DNA of 64,000 bases from Sediminibacterium magnilacihabitans (GCA_002973575.1 PVEQ01000004.1:1-64000), one strand, 5' to 3'; shown: positions 7,037 through 16,719, counted from the stretch's first letter. Numbers and translations: made by a program. The notes: generated from the letters alone by a model not told the origin.

Positions 7037-9940
7037 TTAAATGACTACGTTGATCATCTTTCCTTTAACGAAGATCAATTTCTTGAGCGGTTTATCTTCC
7101 ATCCATTTCTGCACCATCTCATTACCCAATACGATCTCTTTCACCTGCGCTTCAGTTGCATCGAGTGAAATGGAAATATTGGTACGCACACGGCCATTGA
7201 TGCTCACAGGATATTCCTTTTCAGATTCTGCGGTGAAGGAAGCGTTGTACACCGGGTATGCCGCGTCGAGTACAGAACTGGTATTACCTAACTGGTGCCA
7301 GAGCTCTTCTGCAATATGTGGTGCATACGGCGTTAACATAATGAGTAAGGATTCCAGTACTTCCCGCTTGTGGCTTTTGAGATCGCTCAGTTCATTCACA
7401 CAGATCATGAAAGTACTCACGGCTGTATTGAAACTGAATCGCTCTGTATCGTCTTCAATTTTTTTGATGGTACGATGCAATACTTTCAATTCTGCGGCCG
7501 TTGCTTTTTCTTCATCCCATTGCTTGCCTTTCTGTTCATCGAAGAAAAGGCGCCAGAGCTTTTTGATGAAGCGATGCACGCCTTCTATTCCTTTGGTATC
7601 CCATGGTTTGCTCTGTTCTACCGGTCCGAGGAACATTTCATACATGCGGAAAGTATCGGCTCCAAATTTATCTACCAGTGTATTGGGGTTCACCGTGTTG
7701 AATTTCGATTTGCTCATCTTCTCCACTTCAACTCCACAGATATATTTTCCATCTTCGAGAATAAACTCCGCATCTGCAAAATCGGGCTTCCACTGCTTGA
7801 AAGCTTTTGTATCCAGTTCAACACCGTCTACAATATTCACATCTACATGCAGCGCAACGACATCAATTGAATGTATGAATGAAACACTTCCTGAATATGT
7901 TTGCTTAAGTAAGTTTAATAATTCAGTCTTATATCTTTCTTCTATTTCTTTATTCCCTTTATGCAATTCATCAACGATTCCTTTTGAGATAAAGACTTGT
8001 GGCAGTTTCGCTTGATCTAAAACTCTTTCAGTTCCAGCAAACTTCCATAACAATCGATATACAAATCGACTGGAGCCTTGTATCATTCCCTGGTTCAGCA
8101 ATTTCCTGAACGGCTCGTCGAAACCAATATATCCCAGGTCACACAACACTTTTGTCCATAAACGACTATACAATAAATGCCCCACTGCATGCTCGGTGCC
8201 TCCGATATAAAGGTCTACCTGGTTCCAGTAATCACTGGCTTTGCGATCACAAAACACGTTCTGGTTGTGTGGGTCCATATAACGCAGGAAATACCAGGAG
8301 GAGCCTGCATAACCGGGCATGGTATTGGTCTCCAATTCGCGGGCTACCCATTCGGGTATATTCGCAAGCGGACCTTCACCTTCAGGTCCCGGGCTGTAAT
8401 GGTCTACTGCAGGCAGTTCCAGCGGCAGTTCCGTTTCACTTAATGCAACTGCTACTCCATTTTTCCATTGTATGGGGAAGGGCTCACCCCAATAGCGTTG
8501 CCTGCTGAAAGCCGCATCGCGCATTTTATAGTTCACTTTGCGTTTACCAATGCCCATGTCTTCCAGCTTGTCTATCACTACTTCCATGGCATCGCGCATC
8601 ACCATGCCGTTGAGGAAGCCACTGTTCTCCAGTTTCGCATCTTTGGTAGCATTGGCTTCTTCGCCATTGTATGCATCGCCAATGATATTGGTAATGGGTA
8701 TATTGAAGTGTTTCGCAAATTTATAATCCCGTTCATCGCCGCAGGGAACGGCCATGATGGCGCCCGTACCATATCCGGCCAGCACGTATTCCGATATCCA
8801 TACCGGTATCTTCCGGCCGTCGAAAGGATTCAGGGCATACGCACCGGTAAAAGCGCCTGTTATTTTTTTCTCTGCCTGGCGCTCGCGCTCGCTCCTGCTC
8901 TTTACATAAGCAATATATGCTTCTACTGTTTCTTTTTGTTCATCACTGGTGATCCGTTCGATCAATTCATGCTCGGGAGCCACAACCATAAAATCGACAC
9001 CAAAAATGGTATCGGGTCTCGTGGTGTATACATGCAGGTGCAACCCATTACGACCATCAGTGGCCTCCACCTGGAAGCTGATCTCCGCACCGGATGATTT
9101 ACCGATCCAGTTCGTCTGCATTTCTTTCATGGCCTCACTGAAATCAATGGTCTGCAAACCATCCAGCAAGCGGTCGGCATATTCAGTAATGCGCAGGTAC
9201 CATTGTCTCAATTTCTTTTTTACCACCGGGTGTCCGCCCCTTTCACTCACCCCATTGATCACTTCATCATTTGCCAATACGGTTCCCAATGCCTCGCACC
9301 AGTTCACTTCACCATAACCACAAAAAGCAAGACGGTAATTCATGAGAATATCCTGTTGCTGTTTATGGGTATAGTTGTTCCATTCCATTGCGGAAAAACG
9401 AATCGCATGATCTCCGGGACATACATGCTTTATATTCCCTTCTTTCTCAAACACCGTTACCAACTGCGCTATAGGCTCCGCCTTTTGTGTGAGACGATTG
9501 TAATAACTATTGAACAACTGAAGAAATATCCATTGGGTCCATTTATAGTATGATGGATCGGAAGTGCGTACCTCCCTGTCCCAATCGAAGCAAAACCCGA
9601 TATTGTCTAACTGCTTCCTGAATGTATCGATATTTTCTGCGGTGCTCACTGCCGGATGCACCCCATGTTCGATCGCATACTGCTCGGCAGGCAAACCGAA
9701 CGCATCGTACCCCATCGGGTGCAACACATTGAATCCTTTCAACCGCTTGAATCGGCTGTAAATATCCGAAGCGATATACCCCAATGGGTGCCCTACGTGC
9801 AAACCTGAACCACTCGGATAAGGGAACATATCCAGCACATAAAACTTGGGTTTGCTGCTCTCATTACTCACCCGGTAAGCATGATCCTGCTTCCATTGTG
9901 CCTGCCATTTTTTCTCTATCGCACTAAAATTGTATTCCAT
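7037..9940 (-). CDS. leuS: Leucyl-tRNA synthetase
   Basis: A class I synthetase charging tRNA-Leu, 967 aa from the chosen start. The frame is open 24 codons further up, but MEYNFSAIEKKWQ is the family N-terminus, so I start at 9940. The HIGH motif is H48-V-G-H51 (SGLHVGHPLG), the CP1 editing domain lies in the middle (TTRPDTIFG), and KMSKS is near residue 738. The segment after LNQGMIQGSSRFVYR contains about 40 more residues than I recall for Bacteroidota LeuRS. These are encoded by AT-rich DNA (about 28% G+C over 7861-7980), yet the frame stays open. The enzyme is essential and probably functional. Confidence 0.96.
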   Translation of the reverse strand: MEYNFSAIEKKWQAQWKQDHAYRVSNESSKPKFYVLDMFPYPSGSGLHVGHPLGYIASDIYSRFKRLKGFNVLHPMGYDAFGLPAEQYAIEHGVHPAVSTAENIDTFRKQLDNIGFCFDWDREVRTSDPSYYKWTQWIFLQLFNSYYNRLTQKAEPIAQLVTVFEKEGNIKHVCPGDHAIRFSAMEWNNYTHKQQQDILMNYRLAFCGYGEVNWCEALGTVLANDEVINGVSERGGHPVVKKKLRQWYLRITEYADRLLDGLQTIDFSEAMKEMQTNWIGKSSGAEISFQVEATDGRNGLHLHVYTTRPDTIFGVDFMVVAPEHELIERITSDEQKETVEAYIAYVKSRSERERQAEKKITGAFTGAYALNPFDGRKIPVWISEYVLAGYGTGAIMAVPCGDERDYKFAKHFNIPITNIIGDAYNGEEANATKDAKLENSGFLNGMVMRDAMEVVIDKLEDMGIGKRKVNYKMRDAAFSRQRYWGEPFPIQWKNGVAVALSETELPLELPAVDHYSPGPEGEGPLANIPEWVARELETNTMPGYAGSSWYFLRYMDPHNQNVFCDRKASDYWNQVDLYIGGTEHAVGHLLYSRLWTKVLCDLGYIGFDEPFRKLLNQGMIQGSSRFVYRLLWKFAGTERVLDQAKLPQVFISKGIVDELHKGNKEIEERYKTELLNLLKQTYSGSVSFIHSIDVVALHVDVNIVDGVELDTKAFKQWKPDFADAEFILEDGKYICGVEVEKMSKSKFNTVNPNTLVDKFGADTFRMYEMFLGPVEQSKPWDTKGIEGVHRFIKKLWRLFFDEQKGKQWDEEKATAAELKVLHRTIKKIEDDTERFSFNTAVSTFMICVNELSDLKSHKREVLESLLIMLTPYAPHIAEELWHQLGNTSSVLDAAYPVYNASFTAESEKEYPVSINGRVRTNISISLDATEAQVKEIVLGNEMVQKWMEDKPLKKLIFVKGKMINVVI

Positions 9941-10106
9941 AATACTTCCTGTATTCAATAAACTTTTTGACTTTTGAATTTTGCATGTAGGCTTCCGCCT
10001 CAATCCTAACAAATCTTTAACCTAATAAACGCCCGGATCAATTATTTTCAACTACCAAATGATCGTTAGAGTGGCTGCAAATGTAAGCGTTTAGGCTTCA
10101 AAACCC

Positions 10107-10114
10107 TACATTTG
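10107..10114 (+). promoter_or_regulatory. Putative -7 element of the ftsX operon promoter
   Basis: TACATTTG matches the TAnnTTTG -7 consensus and lies 43 bp before the ftsX start. No good TTTG is found 19-20 bp upstream (TAAG at the expected place), so the call rests on the -7 box and position only. Confidence 0.4.
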
Positions 10115-10157
10115 CATCTGTTGCCCGGCATGGGTAGAAGATCCTAAATTTCAGAGC

Positions 10158-11030
10158 ATGGCACACGGCAAATCATCTCTCAGGCGTAGTAAGCCCAATT
10201 ACATATACAGTGTGGTGGGCGTTGCATTGGTTTTATTGATCATGGGCATCATGGGCTGGTTCTTCCTGAACATCCACTCCGTAGGTACCGCCCTGAAGGA
10301 AGACATCCGGTTGAGCGCTTACCTGCGTACCCTGAATAAAGATACCATTGCCCAGATACAGCATTTTATTGCTTCCAGGCCTTATGCCCGTAATGTTACG
10401 TATGTAGATAAGGAAGCCGCCAAACAGATATGGAATAAAGAGAACAATGAAGACTGGGCCAAGATACTGGATGTAAACCCGCTGCCCGAAAGCATCGATT
10501 TTTATGCCCGGGCCGAATACGTGAATAAAGATAGCCTCGCTAAAATATCTACGGAATTGATGGCGGCCTACGGCAACCAGCTCACCGAGCTGCAATACCC
10601 GCAAAGCCTGGTAAATAACCTGAATGAACGGGCTTCCAAGATCGGACTCATCTTCCTGGTAGTGGCCATTGCTCTTTGTGTGATCGTGATCGTGAGCATC
10701 GACAATACCATCCGCCTGGCCATGTTCAGCAACCGTTTCCTCATCAAGACCATGCAAATGGTGGGGGCTACGAGGAGCTTTATCGCCCGGCCGTTGAACC
10801 TGCGGGCCTTTCTGAACGGACTCATCAGTTCGGGCATCGCCATCGCCATCTTGTTTGCCCTCATCGGATGGGCGGAAAGCCAGTTCCCCCAACTGAAAGC
10901 CATCCGGGATGTGAAACATACCCTGATCCTTTTTGGCGGACTGATCTTTTTAGGGGTAGCCATTTCGGTATACAGCACCCACCGCAGTGTGATCAAATAC
11001 CTGAAAATGAAATTGGATGATCTTTATTAA
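10158..11030 (+). CDS. ftsX: Cell division permease FtsX
   Basis: FtsX couples the FtsE ATPase to cell-wall hydrolases at the septum. The 290-aa protein has a short basic N-terminus, TM1 (about 18-40), a periplasmic domain (about 45-165) and three C-terminal helices (about 168-190, 215-245, 252-275) of the FtsX/MacB permease fold. It is the first gene of a plus-strand run with DUF3098, uppP, an MFS gene and a hydrolase. ftsE is not adjacent, as is common in Bacteroidota. Confidence 0.92.
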   Translation: MAHGKSSLRRSKPNYIYSVVGVALVLLIMGIMGWFFLNIHSVGTALKEDIRLSAYLRTLNKDTIAQIQHFIASRPYARNVTYVDKEAAKQIWNKENNEDWAKILDVNPLPESIDFYARAEYVNKDSLAKISTELMAAYGNQLTELQYPQSLVNNLNERASKIGLIFLVVAIALCVIVIVSIDNTIRLAMFSNRFLIKTMQMVGATRSFIARPLNLRAFLNGLISSGIAIAILFALIGWAESQFPQLKAIRDVKHTLILFGGLIFLGVAISVYSTHRSVIKYLKMKLDDLY

Positions 11031-11065
11031 TATCTTTATCATCACAGCACCCTAAAAAAAGTACC

Positions 11066-11317
11066 ATGACCGAACAAAAACATACCCAATCCGCTCCTCT
11101 TTTCGGCAAAGAAAACCTTACGTGGATGCTCATCGGCGGCGTCATTGTTGCGCTCGGCTTTTTCCTGATGAGCGGAGGTAAAAGTCCCGACCCGAATGTA
11201 TTTGATACCAACCTGGTATACAGCACCACACGCATTACCGTTGCGCCTATTGTAATTGTACTGGGTCTGCTGGTTGAAATATATGCCATATTCAAAAAGC
11301 CCAAAGCGGCACATTAA
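11066..11317 (+). CDS. DUF3098 small membrane protein
   Basis: An 83-aa protein with two predicted membrane helices (about 19-37 and 55-75) separated by a short loop containing SGGKSPDPNVFD, which is characteristic of the DUF3098 family. The family is found in Bacteroidota between ftsX and uppP, as here (35 bp after ftsX, 18 bp before uppP). The function is unknown; the setting suggests cell envelope assembly. Confidence 0.88.
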   Translation: MTEQKHTQSAPLFGKENLTWMLIGGVIVALGFFLMSGGKSPDPNVFDTNLVYSTTRITVAPIVIVLGLLVEIYAIFKKPKAAH

Positions 11318-11335
11318 TATTCAACAACCCTAAGC

Positions 11336-12136
11336 ATGTCTATTTTTCAGACGGTTATCATTGCCATCATTGAAGGCCTGACCGAATTCCTGCCCATTTC
11401 TTCTACCGGGCACATGATCATTGCCAGTTCATTCCTGGGAATTCAAAAAGACGATTTTACCAAACTGTTCGAGATAGCCATTCAGCTCGGCGCCATTCTT
11501 TCAGTACTGGTATTTTACCGGAAGAAATTTTTCCCGCTCAACCGATGGAATTTTTATTTCAAACTCATCATCGCCGTGATACCGGCATTATTGTTAGGTT
11601 ATCTTTTTTCAGATAAGATAGATAAGCTGTTGGAAAGTCCGCTCACCGTTTCTATTACCATGTTACTGGGCGGTTTCGTATTGTTGTTCATCGACAAATT
11701 ATTCAAAACACCTGCGGCGGTTGATACAGAAGAAAAGATCAGCATTGCCAAAGCGTTCACCATTGGTATCTGGCAATGCCTGGCCATGATCCCCGGCACC
11801 AGCAGAAGCGCTGCCAGCATCATTGGCGGTATGCAACAGAAGCTGACCCGCAGCCTGGCCGCTGAATTTTCTTTTTTCCTGGCTGTGCCTACCATGGCTG
11901 CCGCTACCGGTTATAAATTATTGAAAGCATTCAAACAGCAACCCGAATTATTGAAAAACAAGGAGAACTTGCTGGCCCTGGGTCTCGGCAACCTCATTGC
12001 TTTCTTTGTGGCATTGCTGGCCATCAAATTTTTCATCGGGTTCCTGCAAAAGCACGGATTCCGTTTGTTCGGCTGGTACCGGATTGTAGTAGGAACTGTT
12101 TTGTTGGTGTTGGTGCTGGCGGGCTACTTGCAGTAG
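11336..12136 (+). CDS. uppP: Undecaprenyl-diphosphate phosphatase
   Basis: BacA/UppP recycles undecaprenyl pyrophosphate to the lipid carrier used for peptidoglycan and other polymers, and high dosage confers bacitracin resistance. The 266-aa integral membrane protein shows both active-site motifs: E13/E17 with PISSTGH (20-26), and PGTSRSAASIIGG in the second half. Length and topology are typical. It follows DUF3098 by 18 bp in the ftsX operon. Confidence 0.96.
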   Translation: MSIFQTVIIAIIEGLTEFLPISSTGHMIIASSFLGIQKDDFTKLFEIAIQLGAILSVLVFYRKKFFPLNRWNFYFKLIIAVIPALLLGYLFSDKIDKLLESPLTVSITMLLGGFVLLFIDKLFKTPAAVDTEEKISIAKAFTIGIWQCLAMIPGTSRSAASIIGGMQQKLTRSLAAEFSFFLAVPTMAAATGYKLLKAFKQQPELLKNKENLLALGLGNLIAFFVALLAIKFFIGFLQKHGFRLFGWYRIVVGTVLLVLVLAGYLQ

Positions 12137-12157
12137 AAGTCAAAAATCAAAACCAGT

Positions 12158-13477
12158 ATGAAAACTGCGTCTCAAAAAGTCATTACCGGTTGGGCCATGT
12201 ACGACTGGGCCAACAGCGTATACAGCCTGGTAATCACTTCCACCATTTTCCCCGCTTATTATGAAGCCGTTACCGGCGATGGCAATGACGCTACCAGTAA
12301 TGATACGGTTCATTTGTTTGGAAGAGAGTTTGTCAATACTTCTTTATACAATTATGCGCTGGCTTTTGCATTCCTGGTGGTAGCCATCATGTCGCCCCTG
12401 CTTTCTTCCATTGCAGACTACAAGGGCAATAAAAAGACATTCCTGTTTTTCTTCTGCACCATGGGCAGCATTGCATGCAGTGCACTCTATTTTTTCGACA
12501 GCCATAACCTGGCTTATGGACTGGCCTGCATGATCATTGCCTGTATCGGGTTCTGGAGCAGTCTGGTTTTTTACAATTCCTTTTTACCTGAAATTGCCGC
12601 ACCCGAAGATCGCGACAGGGTCAGCGCCAAAGGATATGCGCTGGGCTATATTGGCAGCGTGATTTTACAGGTGATCTGTTTTGTTTTCGTATTGGTGCCC
12701 GATAAGTTTGGCATCACTACAGGCAAGGCCTCACAGATATCTTTTTTATTGGTAGGTATCTGGTGGTGGGGATTTGGCCAGTTCTCACTTAACCGCTTGC
12801 CCAAGAGTCAGCCCGCAGGTCTTTTGTCGGCCGGTGGCTCTCTTTTGACTAATGGTTATAAAGAACTCCGTAAGGTCTGGAAACAGTTAACGCATTTACC
12901 CGTATTAAAAAGATACCTTGGAGCATTCTTCTTCTATAACATGGGGGTTCAAACAGTCATGCTCGCTGCTACTTTGTATGGTAAAAGCGAATTGAACATT
13001 CCTACTACCAATCTCATCATCTCTATATTGATCATACAGGTTGTAGCCATCCCGGGCGCTTACCTGATTGCGCGGTTATCTGAAAAATTAGGCAATTTCA
13101 ATGCCCTGATGATCACCGTAGTTTTATGGATATTCATGTGCATCATCGGGTACCTCCTGCCGCGCAATGGTATTTACGAGTTTTATGCATTGGCTACCCT
13201 CGTAGGTTTTGTGATGGGTGGCATTCAATCTCTCAGCCGCAGCACTTATGCCAAACTGATGCCCGAAACCAGAGACACCACTTCTTTCTTCAGCTTTTAC
13301 GATGTAACGGAAAAGATAGCCATTGTGATTGGCACATTCAGTTTTGGGTACATCAATGAAGCCACCAAATCGCAGCGCAATTCAGTGCTGGCCTTGGTAG
13401 TATTCTTTGTAATTGGACTTGCATTGCTGATCTTTGCTGCATCAACGCAGCGCAAGCTGGCCAAACAAACAGCCTGA
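12158..13477 (+). CDS. MFS transporter, UMF1 (Atg22-like) family
   Basis: A 439-aa twelve-helix major facilitator of the UMF1 family, related to fungal vacuolar effluxer Atg22. The N-terminal signature GWAMYDWANSVY, the loop EIAAPEDRDRVSAKGYALGYIGS and GGIQSLSRSTYAKLMP are typical. The substrate is not predictable; eukaryotic relatives export amino acids. It lies 21 bp after uppP and overlaps the next gene's start codon (ATGA-type overlap), which indicates translational coupling. Confidence 0.9.
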   Translation: MKTASQKVITGWAMYDWANSVYSLVITSTIFPAYYEAVTGDGNDATSNDTVHLFGREFVNTSLYNYALAFAFLVVAIMSPLLSSIADYKGNKKTFLFFFCTMGSIACSALYFFDSHNLAYGLACMIIACIGFWSSLVFYNSFLPEIAAPEDRDRVSAKGYALGYIGSVILQVICFVFVLVPDKFGITTGKASQISFLLVGIWWWGFGQFSLNRLPKSQPAGLLSAGGSLLTNGYKELRKVWKQLTHLPVLKRYLGAFFFYNMGVQTVMLAATLYGKSELNIPTTNLIISILIIQVVAIPGAYLIARLSEKLGNFNALMITVVLWIFMCIIGYLLPRNGIYEFYALATLVGFVMGGIQSLSRSTYAKLMPETRDTTSFFSFYDVTEKIAIVIGTFSFGYINEATKSQRNSVLALVVFFVIGLALLIFAASTQRKLAKQTA

Positions 13478-14346
13478 TGAAGCTATATACGATCAACACC
13501 GGCCATTTTAAATTAGATGGAGGCGCCATGTTTGGCGTTGTTCCCAAAAGCATGTGGAACAAACTCAACCCGGCCGATGAAAATAATATGTGTTCCTGGG
13601 CGCTGCGCTGTTTGCTGATAGAAGAAGGGAACAGGCTGATACTGGTAGACACCGGTATGGGCAATAAGCAGGACGCTAAATTTTTCGGACACTATTATCT
13701 CCATGGCAATGATACGCTCGACAGCTCTCTGTCCGCCCATGGTTTTACCCGTGATGATATCACCGATGTATTGCTTACACACCTGCATTTCGATCATTGT
13801 GGGGGCAGTATTGAAAGACGGGGCGGCCAACTCGTGCCGGCATTCCGAAATGCCGTTTACTGGAGCAACGAACAACATTGGCAATGGGCCACCCAACCGA
13901 ACGACCGGGAGAAAGCTTCTTTCCTCAAAGAGAATATCCTTCCCATAAAAGAAAGCGGCCGCCTGCAATTCATCCCTGTTCCCGGCGAACCTTTTACCAA
14001 AGATGGGAAGCTGGCTTCCAGTCCCTTTACAGACCAGGTGAGTGTCCGCTTTGTAAACGGACATACCGATAAAATGATGCTTCCGCAGATACAATATAAG
14101 GGCCGTACACTGGTATATATGGCCGATCTGCTCCCTTCCGTGGCACATATCCCTATTCCTTATGTGATGGCTTATGATATGTTTCCGCTCACTTCCCTAC
14201 AGGAGAAAAAGGCTTTCCTACAGGAAGCCATGGAAAATCACTACACGCTTTATTTTGAGCACGACCCGCTTTATGAATGCTGTTCATTGCAAAACACTGA
14301 AAGAGGCATTCGCCAAGAACAGCTTTTCAAGCTGGGCGATTTATAG
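13477..14346 (+). CDS. MBL-fold metallo-hydrolase
   Basis: A 289-aa metallo-beta-lactamase-fold hydrolase. The metal motif HLHFDH (from LLTHLHFDHCGG) is in the first half, with further ligands in NGHTDKM and the C-terminal YFEHDP. The sequence resembles AHL-lactonase/quorum-quenching-like MBL proteins, but in this phylum the substrate is unknown. Its start overlaps the MFS stop, and it ends the ftsX-uppP run. Confidence 0.87.
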   Translation: MKLYTINTGHFKLDGGAMFGVVPKSMWNKLNPADENNMCSWALRCLLIEEGNRLILVDTGMGNKQDAKFFGHYYLHGNDTLDSSLSAHGFTRDDITDVLLTHLHFDHCGGSIERRGGQLVPAFRNAVYWSNEQHWQWATQPNDREKASFLKENILPIKESGRLQFIPVPGEPFTKDGKLASSPFTDQVSVRFVNGHTDKMMLPQIQYKGRTLVYMADLLPSVAHIPIPYVMAYDMFPLTSLQEKKAFLQEAMENHYTLYFEHDPLYECCSLQNTERGIRQEQLFKLGDL

Positions 14347-14501
14347 GAACTACTACAGTAGTGTAGTGCATTCTTGCAGTTTTTACGGAGGCGTCAGTGA
14401 AAAACTCCATATAAATTAGATGTTTCACTACAATAAGCGGCGATTGATAATGGTTATCTTACCCATCCATTTTATTCAGTCACTCCTAAAACTGAACTCC
14501 A

Positions 14502-14864
14502 ATGTCCAGAAACCACGTTGCAGGATGTCCGAATTGCGGAGAACGGATATCTTTCAAACGATTCGTCCAGCTTTACAATTTCTCAGCCACCAATTGCGGG
14601 CATTGCAATGCCCGTATTGAAATTTCCAACCGAACGGGGAATACCATCATTGCTGCCGTATCGGGTATTTTGTCCGGTGTATCGGTTGTGTATGGTGCCT
14701 ACCTTGGCCAACGGCTTTTCGATTCGCTTATCCTCGGATTGTTGGCCGGTATTGCCATTGGTGCACTGCTGATCACTGTTATTTGTAAAATCATTTACAG
14801 GCGCTCCCGCTTGCTGGGAAGAACTCCTTCTCAACGCATCAGCGAAGCAGCCAGGGCTGCTTAA
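14502..14864 (+). CDS. Zinc-ribbon protein with two membrane helices, unknown function
   Basis: A 120-aa protein that I do not assign to a named family. Four cysteines (C9, C12 and C32, C35, as CPNCG and CGHC) form a zinc-ribbon. Two hydrophobic helices follow (about 47-65 and 70-95), then a basic cytoplasmic tail (YRRSRLLGRTPSQR). It lies 155 bp after the hydrolase gene and is convergent with the DUF3108 gene. The composition and ORF length support a real gene. Confidence 0.7.
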   Translation: MSRNHVAGCPNCGERISFKRFVQLYNFSATNCGHCNARIEISNRTGNTIIAAVSGILSGVSVVYGAYLGQRLFDSLILGLLAGIAIGALLITVICKIIYRRSRLLGRTPSQRISEAARAA

Positions 14865-14886
14865 ACCAATTGCCATCGGAAAAGAT

Positions 14887-15678
14887 TTACTTAAAACTAA
14901 TCATTGAGCTGAGCGGGTATCGCAGGTTACGGTATTGCATCATATCTACTTTGATGCTGCCTACTACGATGGGACTTTCAATGCGCAGTGGAATATGATT
15001 GGGGTCATCGCTTACCCATACCGTCATTTTTTCTCCTCCCTGGAATAAGGTTCCTTTTACCAGGAGGGGCTTGAATTTGATGGCCCTGAACTTGCCATAC
15101 TTTGTTTTAACCACTTCCTTGCCCATGTACCGGAGATACAGGTTGTATACTTCGTTATCGAGGAACATGGCAAAGGGAATTTTATCATCCGGCTTGTACC
15201 GGTTGAAATCGATATTCCGTGCATAGTAAATGGAGCTCAGCACATCCTGAATGCAATTGGGTACTTTGAATACCCCATTGGGGGTAGTAGCTGTGTTGGC
15301 TGCCTGGTTGAAAATAATGTTCTCTGATTTTTTATAGCCCCCTTCATCGATATTCCGAATGAACTTCAACGGTTGCAGGTTGGCTGTATCGATATAGGTT
15401 TCATACCGGTCGCGTACTTTGAATATCCAGTCATAACTGGAATTAGAAGAGCCGTTTCCTACAACATGATAAGCGGCTTTGTTATTGATGTGTTCTAAAG
15501 AAAGAGAGAAATTGGCGCTGCCTGCATTAATGTAAAGACCCACTACCGAATAAAACACATTGAATGTAATGCTTTCTCCCGCCTGGAAGGCCTGGTTACG
15601 AATGCCGCAAAAATCATCGCCTGCTTTCACAGGTTGTAAACCCAATGCCAGCACAGCAAGTCCTATCATTTTTTTCAC
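14887..15678 (-). CDS. DUF3108 periplasmic/outer-membrane-associated protein
   Basis: A 263-aa exported protein with a signal peptide (about 1-19, MKKMIGLAVLALGLQPVKA). The body fits DUF3108: GESITFNVFYSVVGLYINAG at the start, YHVVGNGSSNS, and IESPIVVGSIKVDM at the end. It is predicted to be a beta-rich, possibly lipoprotein-LolA-like fold; the function is unknown. It lies 9 bp after the flippase-like gene, so the two are probably co-transcribed. Confidence 0.85.
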   Translation of the reverse strand: MKKMIGLAVLALGLQPVKAGDDFCGIRNQAFQAGESITFNVFYSVVGLYINAGSANFSLSLEHINNKAAYHVVGNGSSNSSYDWIFKVRDRYETYIDTANLQPLKFIRNIDEGGYKKSENIIFNQAANTATTPNGVFKVPNCIQDVLSSIYYARNIDFNRYKPDDKIPFAMFLDNEVYNLYLRYMGKEVVKTKYGKFRAIKFKPLLVKGTLFQGGEKMTVWVSDDPNHIPLRIESPIVVGSIKVDMMQYRNLRYPLSSMISFK

Positions 15679-15687
15679 GCTCAGCTA

Positions 15688-16677
15688 TTATTTATTTCTA
15701 AAAATTCTTATCCCCAATATAAACAAAGTTCCGATTATCGCAGGAACGATCAGGTTAATGATCCAGATACCGGTAGCAGTGGCAATGATGCCCAGGGCAT
15801 TCGGACTTAACAATCCAAACAACTCAATACTCAACTTCCCTCTGAAGCCCAACTCGGCCAGCGCAATGGTGGGCACAACCGCTAATACCAGGAACAGCAC
15901 CCCCACCAATGCAGCTGCATCGGTCCATGCTATATGCACTTCGAACACAGCCAATAATAGCATATACTGTACCACAAATACCAGGTACCGTGCCGCCGAT
16001 AACCCCAGTAGCTGTACCAACTGCTTTCCATTCAGGTCTTCCAGCTTCTGAACAAAAAAACGGTGCCTGGCTATGAAGGGAATCTTTTCCAACCTTTTAA
16101 CCAACCAGGAAAGACGGAAATATGCGGGTATGAAGAGGGCGAGGATCAGGGCCATGACAACGATGAATCCATCCACCCAGGCCGCTGGTATGCCTTCCAA
16201 CAGATAACCTTTATCAATCAGGTGCAGTCTCAGATATATCAATGCAACAAAACCCATGACCAGGGTGATCATGATCTGGCTCAAGCTTCCTATGACCGAT
16301 AATGCAACACCTCTTAACCGGTTGCCCTCTTCCAGGTACACAGCCCTGCCGGCAGATTCGCCAATTCGATTCGGCGCATTGAACGCAATGGCTTGTCCAA
16401 CAAAAATGGCTTTGTACGCCTTTGAAAAAGCAACAGGTTGTATGCTTTTTACCAGGAACTGCCATTTCCTGGCTTCTATTCCCCAATTAACAGGCATGAG
16501 CAGCAAAGCCATCCATAGTTTCCAGCTTTGTGCACCTGTAAATGAAGCTTTGATCAGTTGCCAGGACTCATGCAGGCTGGATTGTAGTTTTACCTGCCGG
16601 TAGATGGAATAGGAAAGCCATACAAACAGTATGGGACCTACAAAGTAGTTGATGAATATTTTGAACTTTCTATTCAG
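15688..16677 (-). CDS. Lysylphosphatidylglycerol synthase TM-domain (flippase-like) membrane protein
   Basis: A multi-helix membrane protein of the UPF0104/LPG_synthase_TM family (related to the AglD/MprF membrane part), implicated in lipid-linked transport. The first in-frame ATG (16512) gives 274 aa and would cut off helix 1. The frame stays open to a TGA at 16684-16686, and the extra 55 residues (NRKFKIFINYFVGPILFVWL and beyond) look exactly like the family N-terminus. No ATG, GTG or TTG exists in that extension; CTG 16677 is the only plausible start, so initiation there is a guess. The total is about 329 aa, the family norm. It is followed by DUF3108. Confidence 0.75.
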   Translation of the reverse strand: MNRKFKIFINYFVGPILFVWLSYSIYRQVKLQSSLHESWQLIKASFTGAQSWKLWMALLLMPVNWGIEARKWQFLVKSIQPVAFSKAYKAIFVGQAIAFNAPNRIGESAGRAVYLEEGNRLRGVALSVIGSLSQIMITLVMGFVALIYLRLHLIDKGYLLEGIPAAWVDGFIVVMALILALFIPAYFRLSWLVKRLEKIPFIARHRFFVQKLEDLNGKQLVQLLGLSAARYLVFVVQYMLLLAVFEVHIAWTDAAALVGVLFLVLAVVPTIALAELGFRGKLSIELFGLLSPNALGIIATATGIWIINLIVPAIIGTLFILGIRIFRNK

Positions 16678-16719
16678 AAGACCTCAATTGATGAGCAAAG
16701 ATAATTTTCCATTGCTGAT

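Noticed and set aside
9941..10012. 24-residue N-terminal extension of leuS
   Set aside because: The open frame continues, but MEYNFSAIEKKWQ is the family start; the extra residues have no similarity.
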